Assembly (NCBI GenBank): GCA_049241565.1
Contig: JBMLQL010000060.1
Coordinates: 10,390-74,389, forward strand
DNA: 64,000 nucleotides
Origin: DZBG01 sp049241565
Lineage (GTDB): Bacteria > Bdellovibrionota > Bacteriovoracia > Bacteriovoracales > Bacteriovoracaceae
Reading direction: 5' to 3'
Program-made: the position numbers and the translations under genes
The notes under the pieces: generated by a model
Database searches by the model: none
What the model was told of the DNA's origin: nothing
Seen by the model: only the letters and a program-made list of their open reading frames with translations
Shown: positions 50,261 through 59,330 of the stretch, piece by piece
How positions within the stretch are numbered: position 1 is the first letter of the stretch
Layout: every line of letters begins with the position of its first letter

Positions 50261-51384
50261 TGCAAAAAAAGCTCGTCCCCGACTATATTGAAAAACTAGA
50301 GGTTTACCAAGCCGGAAAACCTATTGATGAACTGGCCCGTGAAAAAGGACTCACAAAAATTTCTAAATTGGCCAGTAACGAGAATCCATTGGGTCCAAGT
50401 CCAATGGCCATTCGTGAAATGACTAATGCTCTTTGGGATGTTCATCGCTACCCAGATATGTTTGCTCATCAACTCAAAAACTCACTATGTGAACTTTATA
50501 AATTAAAACCACAGAATATTATTTTAGGAAATGGTTCAGAAGGAATCATGGGCTATATTGTACGTGCCTTTCTTCAACCCAATGAAGAAGTTGTGACAAG
50601 CGAAAATACTTTTATTGGTTTTTTGATTCTCGCCAAATCTGTGGGGGCAAAACTTATCCAAGTTCCACGCAAGCCTGACTACAAATACGATGTCGAGGCC
50701 ATGGCCAAAAAAATCACTCCGAATACTAAGATCGTTTACATTGCCAACCCTGATAATCCAACAGGTACTTATATCACGAAAGAAGAATTTGATTATTTAA
50801 TGGGCCATGTCCCAAGTCACACTATCGTGATTTTAGATGAAGCTTATTTTGAATTTGCTCAAGATTGCTGGGATTATCCAGATTCTATGCACTACCGCTA
50901 CGATAACGTTATCACTCTTAGAACTTTCTCTAAGGCCTATGGCATATCTGGAGTTCGTTGTGGTTATGGTTTTGGACATGACTACCTTATTGGAAATCTT
51001 CATAAAGTGAAGCTTCCTTTTGAGCCAAGTCTTATTGCTCAGAAAGGGGCCTATGGTGCCCTTCAAGATTATCCACATCTCAAGCGCACACTTGAGAATA
51101 ATAAAAAACGTTATAGTGCTCTAATGGATTTTTTAACTCAAAATAAGTTTAAGCCTATCCCTTCAGTCACAAATTTTGTCACAATCAAAACAGGTTCTGA
51201 AGAAGCCAGTATGTATCTTTATAATGAGCTTCTTAATCATGGAGTTATTATTCGTCCACTGAAGGCCAATCTTATGCCAGATCATGTGCGCATCTCCATA
51301 GGAACCAAAGATGAAATGAACCATTTCTATCAGGCCATGGAAGAAGTTCTTCCTGACTATGATAAAAAGTTTGGGAGGATCTAA
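50260..51384 (+). CDS. hisC: Histidinol-phosphate-type aminotransferase, probably acting on aromatic amino acids
   Basis: A 374-residue PLP-dependent class I aminotransferase of the HisC family. Seen: LASNENPLGPSP near the N-terminus, NPDNPTGTY, the Asp of VILDEAYFEFA, the PLP lysine in RTFSKAYGISGVRCGY (about residue 228), and the C-terminal RISIGTKDEMNHF. The two next genes encode fumarylacetoacetase and homogentisate dioxygenase, and no other his gene is near. It therefore probably transaminates tyrosine or phenylalanine rather than histidinol phosphate; HisC proteins often do both. It is coupled to the next gene by a TAATG overlap. Confidence 0.88.
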   Translation: MQKKLVPDYIEKLEVYQAGKPIDELAREKGLTKISKLASNENPLGPSPMAIREMTNALWDVHRYPDMFAHQLKNSLCELYKLKPQNIILGNGSEGIMGYIVRAFLQPNEEVVTSENTFIGFLILAKSVGAKLIQVPRKPDYKYDVEAMAKKITPNTKIVYIANPDNPTGTYITKEEFDYLMGHVPSHTIVILDEAYFEFAQDCWDYPDSMHYRYDNVITLRTFSKAYGISGVRCGYGFGHDYLIGNLHKVKLPFEPSLIAQKGAYGALQDYPHLKRTLENNKKRYSALMDFLTQNKFKPIPSVTNFVTIKTGSEEASMYLYNELLNHGVIIRPLKANLMPDHVRISIGTKDEMNHFYQAMEEVLPDYDKKFGRI

Positions 51385-52403
51385 TGAAAGTTTGTACTTA
51401 TAAAAGAAATACTCCCATTGGCGTTGTGAAAAGACTTGGATTTTTTCATGATAATCAAACCATTATTGATGTGAATTTTGTGGCCCAGGCCCAATTTGAA
51501 ATTAAAGGCTATTATGATGCTCCGGCCAGGGCAGAACTCTTTGTTCCCTCATCACTCTCTCGCTTTCTCAATCTTCATCAAGATGGTGCCATCCATAAAC
51601 TTCACGAAGTTCATGCTCTTTATAAAGAACTCTCTAAAGAAGGCATTCTTAAAACGAAAACAGGTGCTGATATTGCCTTTAATCTTCTCGATACAAAAAG
51701 TGAAGTGAGTCTCGGAACTCCAATTGATCAAATCAATATGTACCGTGACTTCTACGCTCATGAAAAACATGTGAAGAAAGGTTTTGAAAAAAGAAATGAA
51801 CCCGTACCACCGGCCTGGTATGAAATTCCCGCTTATTATAAAGGCGGTAATACAGGCTTTATTGGAACAGATGAAATCATTCCATGGCCTTATTATACAA
51901 AACAGCTTGATTACGAGCTAGAGCTTGGAGTTGTTATTGGAAGAGATGGAAAAGATATAAAGGCCAAAGACATTAATCATCATATTTTTGGTTTCACGAT
52001 CCTTAATGATGTTTCTGCTCGAGATATTCAACGCAAAGAAATGTCCATTCGCCTAGGCCCTGCCAAAGGTAAAGACTGGTGCTCAGTCATTGGCCCGGTG
52101 ATTGTGACTTTTGATGAATTTAACTATGAAGAGCCAAACCTTCTTATGACTGCGGCAGTCAATGATGTTGAATGGTCTCGAGGAATGTCTGGAGACTCAC
52201 ATTATTCTTGGGGAGAGATGATTGAGCATCTCACCATGGAAGAATGGGTTCGTGCCACAGACTTTCTTGGCTCAGGAACAGTAGGTACAGGCTGCGGCCT
52301 TGAATTAGATAAATGGATTCAGCCAGGGGATAAACTTGAGCTCACCATTGATAAAATCGGAACATTAAAAAATATTGTAGGAACTCCCAATACAAAACCG
52401 TAG
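51384..52403 (+). CDS. Fumarylacetoacetate hydrolase family protein (fumarylacetoacetase)
   Basis: A 339-residue enzyme of the FAH family, which cleaves fumarylacetoacetate to fumarate and acetoacetate, the last step of tyrosine breakdown. Seen: LDYELELGVVIGRDG with the metal-binding Glu pair (about residues 172-186), FTILNDVSARDIQ, GKDWCSVIGPV, and GTVGTGCGLELDKW near the end. The start (GGGAGGATCTA before the ATG) shares one base with the preceding stop. The homogentisate dioxygenase gene follows 7 bases on, which fixes the pathway. Related FAH enzymes act on other diketo acids, a less likely alternative here. Confidence 0.9.
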   Translation: MKVCTYKRNTPIGVVKRLGFFHDNQTIIDVNFVAQAQFEIKGYYDAPARAELFVPSSLSRFLNLHQDGAIHKLHEVHALYKELSKEGILKTKTGADIAFNLLDTKSEVSLGTPIDQINMYRDFYAHEKHVKKGFEKRNEPVPPAWYEIPAYYKGGNTGFIGTDEIIPWPYYTKQLDYELELGVVIGRDGKDIKAKDINHHIFGFTILNDVSARDIQRKEMSIRLGPAKGKDWCSVIGPVIVTFDEFNYEEPNLLMTAAVNDVEWSRGMSGDSHYSWGEMIEHLTMEEWVRATDFLGSGTVGTGCGLELDKWIQPGDKLELTIDKIGTLKNIVGTPNTKP

Positions 52404-52410
52404 GACTTTT

Positions 52411-53505
52411 ATGGAAAACTTTAAAGCAAGTGGCGTTTATACTAAACAAGCTCATGTAAGAATCCCTGAAGGGATGTATGAGGAAGAACATGGAAGGAAA
52501 GGTTTTTTCGGACGTGTCTCTCATATCTATCATGAATACAAACCTACCGACTGGACTCATATTGTAGGAGAACTCCGTCCTCACAATCTCCCTCCTGTCT
52601 TTGATGAGTCATCGCTTAAAAATAAGTTTATTAAAATCCTTTTTAATAATGATGTAGAAGTTTATCTCGGCTTTCGCGATAAACCCTATGAAACTTTTTT
52701 CAGAAACGCTGACCACGATGAAATGTTTTTTATTCATGAAGGCGAAGGTCGAATTGAAACAATTTATGGTCATCTTCCCTACGTGAAAGGTGACTATATT
52801 ATTATCCCACGTGGGACAACTTATAAAACTTATCTGAAGACACCAACGAAGGTTCTCAAGGTAGAATCGAGATCTGAATTCGAAGAACCATCACGAGGAA
52901 TTCTTGGGCCAAATGCTCTTTATGATCAAACGGCAAAATTCGTTCCAGAATCGGCTAAAGGTTCTGAGCAAAATTTAGATTCATACCAAATTGATATCAA
53001 ACACAGAGGAAAAATTTCTCATGTGACCTATCCTTTTAATCCACTAGATGCTGCTGGATGGAAAGGATCACTCTACCCATGGAAAGTTTCAATCTACGAT
53101 TATTGTCCGGTTAATTCACACAAGTATCATATTCCACCATCAGGACATACGACGTTTGTTTGTCATAATTTTGTAGTTTGTTCATTCGTCGCACGTCCTC
53201 TAGAGCATACATCTGAAGGTGTCCTCAAGGTTCCGTTCTATCATTCAAATATTGATTATGATGAAATTCTATTTTATCACCAAGGAAATTTCTTTTCTCG
53301 TGATAATATAGATGCAGGAGCTATCACTTATCACCCACAGGGGATTCACCATGGACCACACCCTAAGGCCTTTGCGAAGGCCAATGAGAAAGAGTTCACT
53401 GATGAATTCGCGGTGATGATTGATACACGCTATCCTCTAGATATGACTGACGACTTTAAGAGACTTGAAAATACTGAATACTGGAAAAGTTGGATGACTA
53501 AATAA
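52411..53505 (+). CDS. hmgA: Homogentisate 1,2-dioxygenase
   Basis: A 364-residue cupin-type iron dioxygenase that opens the ring of homogentisate. Seen: DEMFFIHEGEGRIETIYG and GDYIIIPRGTTYKTY (cupin barrel), then the iron-site region FYHSNIDYDEILFYHQG and YHPQGIHHGPHPKAF, whose His and Glu are the expected ligands. It is shorter than the 430-445 residue animal and Pseudomonas enzymes but comparable to other short bacterial members. It forms an operon with the aminotransferase and fumarylacetoacetase genes. 4-Hydroxyphenylpyruvate dioxygenase and maleylacetoacetate isomerase, also needed, are not in this window. Confidence 0.9.
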   Translation: MENFKASGVYTKQAHVRIPEGMYEEEHGRKGFFGRVSHIYHEYKPTDWTHIVGELRPHNLPPVFDESSLKNKFIKILFNNDVEVYLGFRDKPYETFFRNADHDEMFFIHEGEGRIETIYGHLPYVKGDYIIIPRGTTYKTYLKTPTKVLKVESRSEFEEPSRGILGPNALYDQTAKFVPESAKGSEQNLDSYQIDIKHRGKISHVTYPFNPLDAAGWKGSLYPWKVSIYDYCPVNSHKYHIPPSGHTTFVCHNFVVCSFVARPLEHTSEGVLKVPFYHSNIDYDEILFYHQGNFFSRDNIDAGAITYHPQGIHHGPHPKAFAKANEKEFTDEFAVMIDTRYPLDMTDDFKRLENTEYWKSWMTK

Positions 53506-53520
53506 CCAAAGGGAACATGA

Positions 53521-54330
53521 ATGAAACGGATTTTATTTTTACTTTTGATCTCCTCTCAAGCTTTTGCTGCCGATATCAATCTTGATAACATCAGCAAATC
53601 TGATCTTGAAAATGTCTCTAATGAATTAGGGGCCAATTTTTCTCACACCGCAGTCTCAGCACCAGAAACAAATGGTCTTTGGGGAATTGAAGTTGGTGTC
53701 GTTGGTGGAAAAACACGTTCTGAAGAGCTTGAAAAAGTTATTGATAGAAATGGTGGAGACGGAGATGATTTTAAGAATCTTCCTCATGGTGGCCTTATGG
53801 CCCGTGCTCACTTTCCACTTGATCTATTTTTAGAAGCAACGATGATCCCTACAGTAAAAGCGAGTGATGCTGAACTGAAGAGTAGTACTCTCGGTTTTGG
53901 ATGGAATGCAGGTGGTTTCTTTGGACTTCCTCTTGATCTCGCTGTTGGAATCAATGCCTCAAGTTCAGAATTTTCTTATGATCAGGTTATTAATAATTCA
54001 ACGACAAGTGGATTGGACGTAAATTCAAATATTACTTTCAAAAACAAAACTCAGAGTCTTTGGGTAGGTGTTTCGAAGGAATTTTTGGGAATGCTGACTC
54101 CATACGCGAAGTTCGGAACTTTTAAGTCTGAAAGTGATATTGATGTAGATGCAGCAGGGGGAGGAACAATTTTTGCTTTCTCTAGCTCTCAAAAAGAAAA
54201 CGTCGAAACTTCAGGCGGTTATTTTGCTGCTGGCCTAAATTTCCAGCTAGCTCTGTTTAAGATCGGTGCCGAGATGGCCAGAGCTAATAAAGTAAGCAGT
54301 CTTACAGGAAAACTTTCTTTAGATTTCTAA
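53521..54330 (+). CDS. Exported outer-membrane protein, beta-barrel (DUF6588-like)
   Basis: A 269-residue protein. The signal peptide (cleavage after AFA, about residue 17) leads into a Gly/Asn/Ser-rich mature chain with alternating strands (LWGIEVGVVGGK, STLGFGWNAGGFFGLPL, TPYAKFGTFKSES). It ends in KLSLDF with a terminal Phe, typical of outer-membrane barrels. I associate it with the DUF6588 kind of small barrel, with moderate confidence. AAGGGA precedes the start. It lies 15 bases after hmgA on the same strand but need not share the pathway. The end overlaps the convergent porin gene by 4 bases. Confidence 0.65.
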   Translation: MKRILFLLLISSQAFAADINLDNISKSDLENVSNELGANFSHTAVSAPETNGLWGIEVGVVGGKTRSEELEKVIDRNGGDGDDFKNLPHGGLMARAHFPLDLFLEATMIPTVKASDAELKSSTLGFGWNAGGFFGLPLDLAVGINASSSEFSYDQVINNSTTSGLDVNSNITFKNKTQSLWVGVSKEFLGMLTPYAKFGTFKSESDIDVDAAGGGTIFAFSSSQKENVETSGGYFAAGLNFQLALFKIGAEMARANKVSSLTGKLSLDF

Positions 54331-55100
54331 GGTATAATAGTGATTGGAACCGTCCAAGAAATAACGGCTGCAAAGTCTTTAGCTCGGTCGGTTTCAATCT
54401 CACCACCTTCAACTAAGTACTCTTTTCTATCCGTGATATTAAGTCCAAGTTCAACTTTCTGATCATTGGCGATTTTCTTAGAACCTACAATATAAAGATC
54501 AAAATAATTCTTATTGGCCGCACCATTTAATGTTTCTGCTAACTCATTACATCCACTATCAAGACAGCGAGTTTTAATATCGCCTTTAGGATTCACAAAA
54601 TCGTTGTAACCGATAAAGATGGCAGCTTCAAGATCGTGAGAGAAGGCCCACTCGTATCCTAATCGAAGATAACGGTAAGCTCCTTTGTACCCAAAATAAT
54701 CATCCATATAAGAAAGTTCAAAAAGAAAGTGTTTCCACTTCCCTTGAATATTCCAATCATCAGTATCAAAAACTGAGGCACCAGGAAAAGTAAACCTGTA
54801 ATACGCGAGCTGGATCATCCAATCCTCACCGTAAAACCGCTTCCCTACTGCTCCATCCACCTCTGAAGTCACGGTGGCATCATTGCCCAAGGCCTCATCT
54901 GAGAATTCGGCATTTGAGAGAAATGTATTGATAAAGAATCCGTTCTTCTCTTCGCCGTCAATTTGAGCTTGAACCGCTGGTTTATTTTCAGTGAAGGTTG
55001 TCCCACGCCAAATAAAATTTGAGTATACACCCACTTCGCCTTCAACTGAGGCCAGAAGAGTTGAACTTACAAAAAGCCCTAAAAGAATGAGAATTTTCAT
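54327..55100 (-). CDS. TorF family putative porin
   Basis: A 257-residue outer-membrane protein. A signal peptide (cleavage after LLA, about residue 17) is followed by VEGEVGVYSNFIWRGTTFTE, the opening of the TorF/gcw_chp family of small porins. Alternating aromatic strands run throughout, with two cysteines in a loop (TRCLDSGCNEL, about residues 185-195). The last residues (WTVPITIIP) do not end in Phe, unlike many barrels. It overlaps the upstream hydrolase gene by 4 bases, so the two are coupled. The substrate is unknown. Confidence 0.8.
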   Translation of the reverse strand: MKILILLGLFVSSTLLASVEGEVGVYSNFIWRGTTFTENKPAVQAQIDGEEKNGFFINTFLSNAEFSDEALGNDATVTSEVDGAVGKRFYGEDWMIQLAYYRFTFPGASVFDTDDWNIQGKWKHFLFELSYMDDYFGYKGAYRYLRLGYEWAFSHDLEAAIFIGYNDFVNPKGDIKTRCLDSGCNELAETLNGAANKNYFDLYIVGSKKIANDQKVELGLNITDRKEYLVEGGEIETDRAKDFAAVISWTVPITIIP

Positions 55101-55981
55101 GGAATGATCACTTCACCATAATGAGGATTAATAACTTTGGTCTGAGGATACTCTTGATGAATGAGTTCGAGAAGTGGGTCAAGCTTAATCCCAAAAAGTC
55201 TTCCTAAATTTTCTCCATCGAACTCTTTAAAAAAATTATCAAAATGAAGAGGAATAAAAACTGAAGGCCGAAATTCCTTTAGGTAGCCAGTCACTATGGC
55301 CTGATCATTTTCCCTGTTCGCCACCCCCTGAATAAGCACATCTACTTTTAAAGGTTTTGTTGTCATCAGATTAATATGTGATGCACTTCCCTGATCAAGA
55401 AGAATTGTCTTCTCAGGATGCTCAATCAAGTAAAACCAAGTATCTCCTGTTTTATACTGCCAAAAACCAAAATCAAAATCCTCTGGCACTGGCCCTGGGA
55501 GGAAGTGCATATGAATAAGGCCAATTTTAGCATGCTCACGCTTCATAGGGGTAATCTTAAATTTTCCTATTGGGATCTCTGAACCGGCCTTGATCAGCAT
55601 CGTTTTAATTCTTGGATCTTTATAAGCATTAGAAATTCTCAAAGAACTTTCATCTACATAATTAATGGCATCTGTAAGTCTCGCGACAATGGGAGCATCA
55701 ATGGCATGATCAAAATGCGAGTGACTTGTAAAAATCCCACTTACTTTTTTAATCTGGAGTTTTTCCAGCTCTGCTTTTACTAGCCCTTCATTACTCACTA
55801 GTTTTGAGAATCCCAAAACATGAAAAAGATTTGGGCGAGTCCAGTCAGGATCAACTAAGATACTTGAGTCTCCGTCCTCAATAATAACAGAGGCCACGCT
55901 AAGCCAGCGAATCTTGATCTCGGCCAGGGCCGAAGAGCTTAAGATAAGAGAAAAAATAAGGACAAACAGTCTTTTAATCAT
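55097..55981 (-). CDS. Exported MBL-fold metallo-hydrolase
   Basis: A 294-residue periplasmic protein. The signal peptide ends SSALA. The metallo-beta-lactamase fold shows ILVDPDW, the HSHFDHA metal site (about residues 105-111), KREHAKIG, LLDQGSA (third-motif Asp) and IPLHFDNF. These are the metal ligands of a two-zinc hydrolase. The substrate is unknown. A 4-base overlap couples it to the TorF-like porin. The divergent flavin reductase gene starts only 37 bases away, so the two promoters must be compact. Confidence 0.85.
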   Translation of the reverse strand: MIKRLFVLIFSLILSSSALAEIKIRWLSVASVIIEDGDSSILVDPDWTRPNLFHVLGFSKLVSNEGLVKAELEKLQIKKVSGIFTSHSHFDHAIDAPIVARLTDAINYVDESSLRISNAYKDPRIKTMLIKAGSEIPIGKFKITPMKREHAKIGLIHMHFLPGPVPEDFDFGFWQYKTGDTWFYLIEHPEKTILLDQGSASHINLMTTKPLKVDVLIQGVANRENDQAIVTGYLKEFRPSVFIPLHFDNFFKEFDGENLGRLFGIKLDPLLELIHQEYPQTKVINPHYGEVIIP

Positions 55982-56018
55982 AGTCTTTTCTCATTAAGAT
56001 ACCTTAAAAGGATTCCAA

Positions 56019-56645
56019 ATGAAAACATTCCAAACTGACGGTGCCTTCGCCGATAATTATAAATTTTTGATCGGAAGTATTATTCCTCGCCCTATCGCTG
56101 TTATTTCAACGCGCAATATCGATGGCTCTAATAATCTTGCTCCCTTTTCTTTTTTTACGGCCATTTCGGCCAAACCCATGATTGTGGCCTTCTGTCCGAT
56201 GATTCGCTCTTCAGATGGTGAGTTCAAAGATACAGTCAAAAATATTCTTCGCGAGCGCGAGTTCGTGGTCAATTTTTGTACTGAAATGAATTACGAAAAA
56301 GTAAATACTGCTTCAACTGAACTCCCTTACGGAGAGGATGAATTTAAATTCTCAGGACTCACACCTATCGATTCTCAACTTGTGAAGGCCAAACGCCTGA
56401 AAGAATCTCCGATTCATTTTGAATGCGTCTTCCGCGATATGCTCTGCTATGGAAATACTCCCGGCACAGGCTCACTGATCACTGGAGAAGTTAAACTTGT
56501 TCATGTTGATGAAGCTGTGATGAAAGAAGGGAAAATCCAAACAGATCTCTTTAAAGCTGTCGGCCGTGGTGCAGGAAATGATTGGTTTAAAACTGATTCA
56601 GTCTTTCAAATGGAGAGATTGATGAAAACACAGATTCAAAAATAG
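56019..56645 (+). CDS. Flavin reductase family protein (FMN-binding split barrel)
   Basis: A 208-residue cytoplasmic protein with the split-barrel flavin-binding fold. Seen: SIIPRPIAVISTRNIDGSNN and APFSFFTAISAKPMIVAF (about residues 22-62), the N-FCTEMN block, and a late GEVKLVHVDEAV. It probably binds FMN and supplies reduced flavin or reduces small molecules; the partner is unknown. AAAGGA before the ATG supports the start. It is monocistronic and ends 2 bases before the convergent 778-residue gene, leaving no room for a separate terminator. Confidence 0.85.
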   Translation: MKTFQTDGAFADNYKFLIGSIIPRPIAVISTRNIDGSNNLAPFSFFTAISAKPMIVAFCPMIRSSDGEFKDTVKNILREREFVVNFCTEMNYEKVNTASTELPYGEDEFKFSGLTPIDSQLVKAKRLKESPIHFECVFRDMLCYGNTPGTGSLITGEVKLVHVDEAVMKEGKIQTDLFKAVGRGAGNDWFKTDSVFQMERLMKTQIQK

Positions 56646-56647
56646 AA

Positions 56648-58984
56648 TTATTCCTCAACAAGACTCTCTTTGGTTGATGGAATAATCATTTTGAATCGTG
56701 AAGACTCTGTTCGCCCCCAAGTAAAACGATCTCTAGAGGTACTCATCTGAAGTGTATAGTGATCCGTTTTAGAAAACGACTCATATAAAGCACGATCAAG
56801 AGTTGATGATGACTCTGGCCCAACAATCCACTCATTAATTCCTGCATTAAATTTATTTTTATTATAAAAGATCAATTCTTTAATATTCTTGATTCTTTTC
56901 CAGCCTGAAGAACGAAGAACTCTAAAAAAAACATAGTTCGAATTTTCAGGGAGTGTAAATGTCACTTTTAGATTCTTATTCTTTAACTGCTCAGTTCTAA
57001 AATCCTTGATGATCATCTTGGGGTCTGAAAGTCTTGTTCCCACCGTATTTTCAAAATTGATAGTATCATCCGCTAAGTTAAGGAGTTTTTCCGCATTAGT
57101 CACTTGTTTACCACGAAGCTGAATTCGACCGAAGGAGTTATTGGAGGCTGTTAAAAAATAATCTATCTCTTGACCATTTAAACTAAAAAGAACGGCCCTC
57201 ATTCCTTCGATAGACTTGCCATATAGTTTAAACATATCAGCAAGCTCTTTTAATACTTTAACCATATCAGAACTCTTTTTAACTTTAAGATAGGCTTTTT
57301 GAACCCGCAACCACCGACGGTAGAACTTTTTAGATTTAGGACCATTTGATAACTCTCCTGATTTACTAAAACTTTTTTTCGTAATTTCACGAGCCTTATC
57401 TGCAGGGGTCATGATAAATTTGATCACCTGGTTTTGAGAGAAGAACTGTCCGAAATAGAATGAGGAACGCTTATATCTAGCTTTTTTAGGTTTTTTATTT
57501 TTTTTCAGGGATGGCACATGAGAGGGGAGCTCAGGTAAAATAGTATCATCTCCCACTATCTTTTCTACTCGGCGAATATAGCTATTAATTTCTTTAGCTG
57601 ATGTTCGTACATCTTCAATCAGTCCTTCTGTGACTAATTGAAAACTATTGGTCTCCCCCTTCTCGTAGGCATACTGATCAAAGAGTGTAATGAAATTATA
57701 ATCTTTTTTTTCTCCATCCCCCCAAACTGTAGACCAGGTTTTAGATAGTTCAGTTGAACTTTTAAAAATCTTTTTCTCTCCATCTGGAAGAGTGATGTCG
57801 GCCTCGAGGTTTGAGCGGCGACGTTTGTTTGTTGTTTTAATAAACCAGTCTACACCGATAACAACGCCACTTTCTCTACTTTTCTCCAGAGATTCTCGAG
57901 TTAGAATATGTTCAACGATCTTATTTTTCTTTTTCGAAAGCTCTTCCGATCGTTTAAACTGTCCGATGACCGCATCTTCATAGGCCTCAATACCCTCTGG
58001 ATGATTTAAATCATACCTAAATCCTAAATCGTATTGTTTTTTACGCTCACGCTTTAAACTAAAATTAAAAGGAGTGACATCCACTTTCACTCGACCCAAG
58101 TCATCCTCGCCGAAAATAGCAAACCCTTTAAAGACTTCAATATCTCTTGCGCTTGATCCTGCAGTGATCTCAGTTCCTCTTGAATTGATCTTGGTGACTT
58201 TTACACGGACATATCGAGAAGATTCTTTAAGAACCGTAATCCGGAACTCACCCGAGAGAAAAACTTTGGCCCCAACTGAAAGATTTAAATTAGCGTCTTG
58301 ATGAAATTTGATAGGAACAATACCGAGCTCAAGCCCAGTCGAAACAAATCCACTGGCCGAATAAGAGACAAGCTCTCCATCAGCTAAACGATCTACTCCC
58401 TTCTTCGTCCAAGGAATTCTAGTCGCGGCAATTAGTGGATTCCAAATATTAGAGAGTCGTGGACGTGAAGAAGGGTCGAATTCAAGCCAGCGAGATCTTG
58501 TGACTTGCTCTTCAACATTCCCTTCACCTAATTCATCAACCCTAGGGAGTGTATGATAAAGATAAGACTTAACCTGCCTTACATGAGAAACAGAAATTGT
58601 TCCTCCAACCCCTAATTTGAACGCTAATGGAGCTAAAAATGTTGGCCCGATGGGCACTGAATATTCCGCTTTATCATGACCAAGCTCAATCCGAAAATTA
58701 TCATTCACAGTCCACGTTCCCAGAACATCTTGATTGTCAAAGACAGTCCTCTTGACTCCGGCCTTAAAGTTAAAATCAATTGTCTCAATAAACGTATAAT
58801 CAAAATCATCAATCTGATCAAAGATAACGTTGGTCAACTGAGATCCGGAACGATCCACGGTTTTGTTGATATCATTGAGCCATTTGTCGGGCCATAAACG
58901 AGTACGCGGCTCCATCTGCGCGAATGCACTAATCGTGAAGAGCCACGAAAGGACCAAAATAAAAGGGCGGATGCCTGAATTCAT
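56648..58984 (-). CDS. Large exported protein of unknown function
   Basis: A 778-residue protein with a signal peptide (cleavage after AFA, about residue 23). The first 300 residues are beta-rich (FNFKAGVKRTVFDNQDVLGTW, VSVGAKVFLSGEFRI-like strands) and the middle is helical and basic (KKNKKPKKARYKRSSFYFGQ near 500). The last 150 residues look like a beta-sandwich (KNLKVTFTLPENSNYVFFRV). No catalytic motif is evident and I do not recognise a family. No strong Shine-Dalgarno precedes the ATG. It has a transcription unit of its own, with a weak candidate promoter at about 59016-59043. Confidence 0.65.
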   Translation of the reverse strand: MNSGIRPFILVLSWLFTISAFAQMEPRTRLWPDKWLNDINKTVDRSGSQLTNVIFDQIDDFDYTFIETIDFNFKAGVKRTVFDNQDVLGTWTVNDNFRIELGHDKAEYSVPIGPTFLAPLAFKLGVGGTISVSHVRQVKSYLYHTLPRVDELGEGNVEEQVTRSRWLEFDPSSRPRLSNIWNPLIAATRIPWTKKGVDRLADGELVSYSASGFVSTGLELGIVPIKFHQDANLNLSVGAKVFLSGEFRITVLKESSRYVRVKVTKINSRGTEITAGSSARDIEVFKGFAIFGEDDLGRVKVDVTPFNFSLKRERKKQYDLGFRYDLNHPEGIEAYEDAVIGQFKRSEELSKKKNKIVEHILTRESLEKSRESGVVIGVDWFIKTTNKRRRSNLEADITLPDGEKKIFKSSTELSKTWSTVWGDGEKKDYNFITLFDQYAYEKGETNSFQLVTEGLIEDVRTSAKEINSYIRRVEKIVGDDTILPELPSHVPSLKKNKKPKKARYKRSSFYFGQFFSQNQVIKFIMTPADKAREITKKSFSKSGELSNGPKSKKFYRRWLRVQKAYLKVKKSSDMVKVLKELADMFKLYGKSIEGMRAVLFSLNGQEIDYFLTASNNSFGRIQLRGKQVTNAEKLLNLADDTINFENTVGTRLSDPKMIIKDFRTEQLKNKNLKVTFTLPENSNYVFFRVLRSSGWKRIKNIKELIFYNKNKFNAGINEWIVGPESSSTLDRALYESFSKTDHYTLQMSTSRDRFTWGRTESSRFKMIIPSTKESLVEE

Positions 58985-59330
58985 ACTTTAATCTAAGCAA
59001 ACTGAAGGCCATCGCCTAGTACGTTTTTTCAAATGGTTATCAAATTTAAGGGTGACTAGAGAATTGACAGGTTACAGATACTTAAACTCTTTGACCTTGT
59101 ACTGGATGCGAAGACTCTTACCGGCGACATAATCAGTAATTTTAAAAATAATCCAATAATTGGCAAGAGATGAGGTTTTTTTCAATGACCAAAGATGATA
59201 AAAGAATGAGTCCAAGAAGAATTAAACGCATAAGAAACTCTAACAAGTAATCAGGCTTTCTTAAAGTCTATTTGAAGTTTTTACATCCCCCCCTATGAAT
59301 TGGCCCAGACTCCGCTATATTGCCCCATCA
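58985..59330. other. Intergenic region of about 345 bases with a possible 21-codon ORF
   Basis: This lies between divergent genes. For the left gene, TTGATA (59038-59043) and TACTAG (59016-59021) are 16 bases apart on the minus strand, a weak promoter. On the plus strand a perfect TTGACA (59064-59069) has no usable -10. At 59185-59250 a short frame (MTKDDKRMSPRRIKRIRNSN, then Lys) has GAGG 9 bases upstream; it is very basic and could be a real micro-protein or chance. I see no RNA gene or terminator. Confidence 0.4.

Noticed and set aside
59064..59069. Perfect TTGACA as a promoter for the 59331 gene
   Set aside because: No acceptable -10 hexamer lies 15-19 bases downstream.
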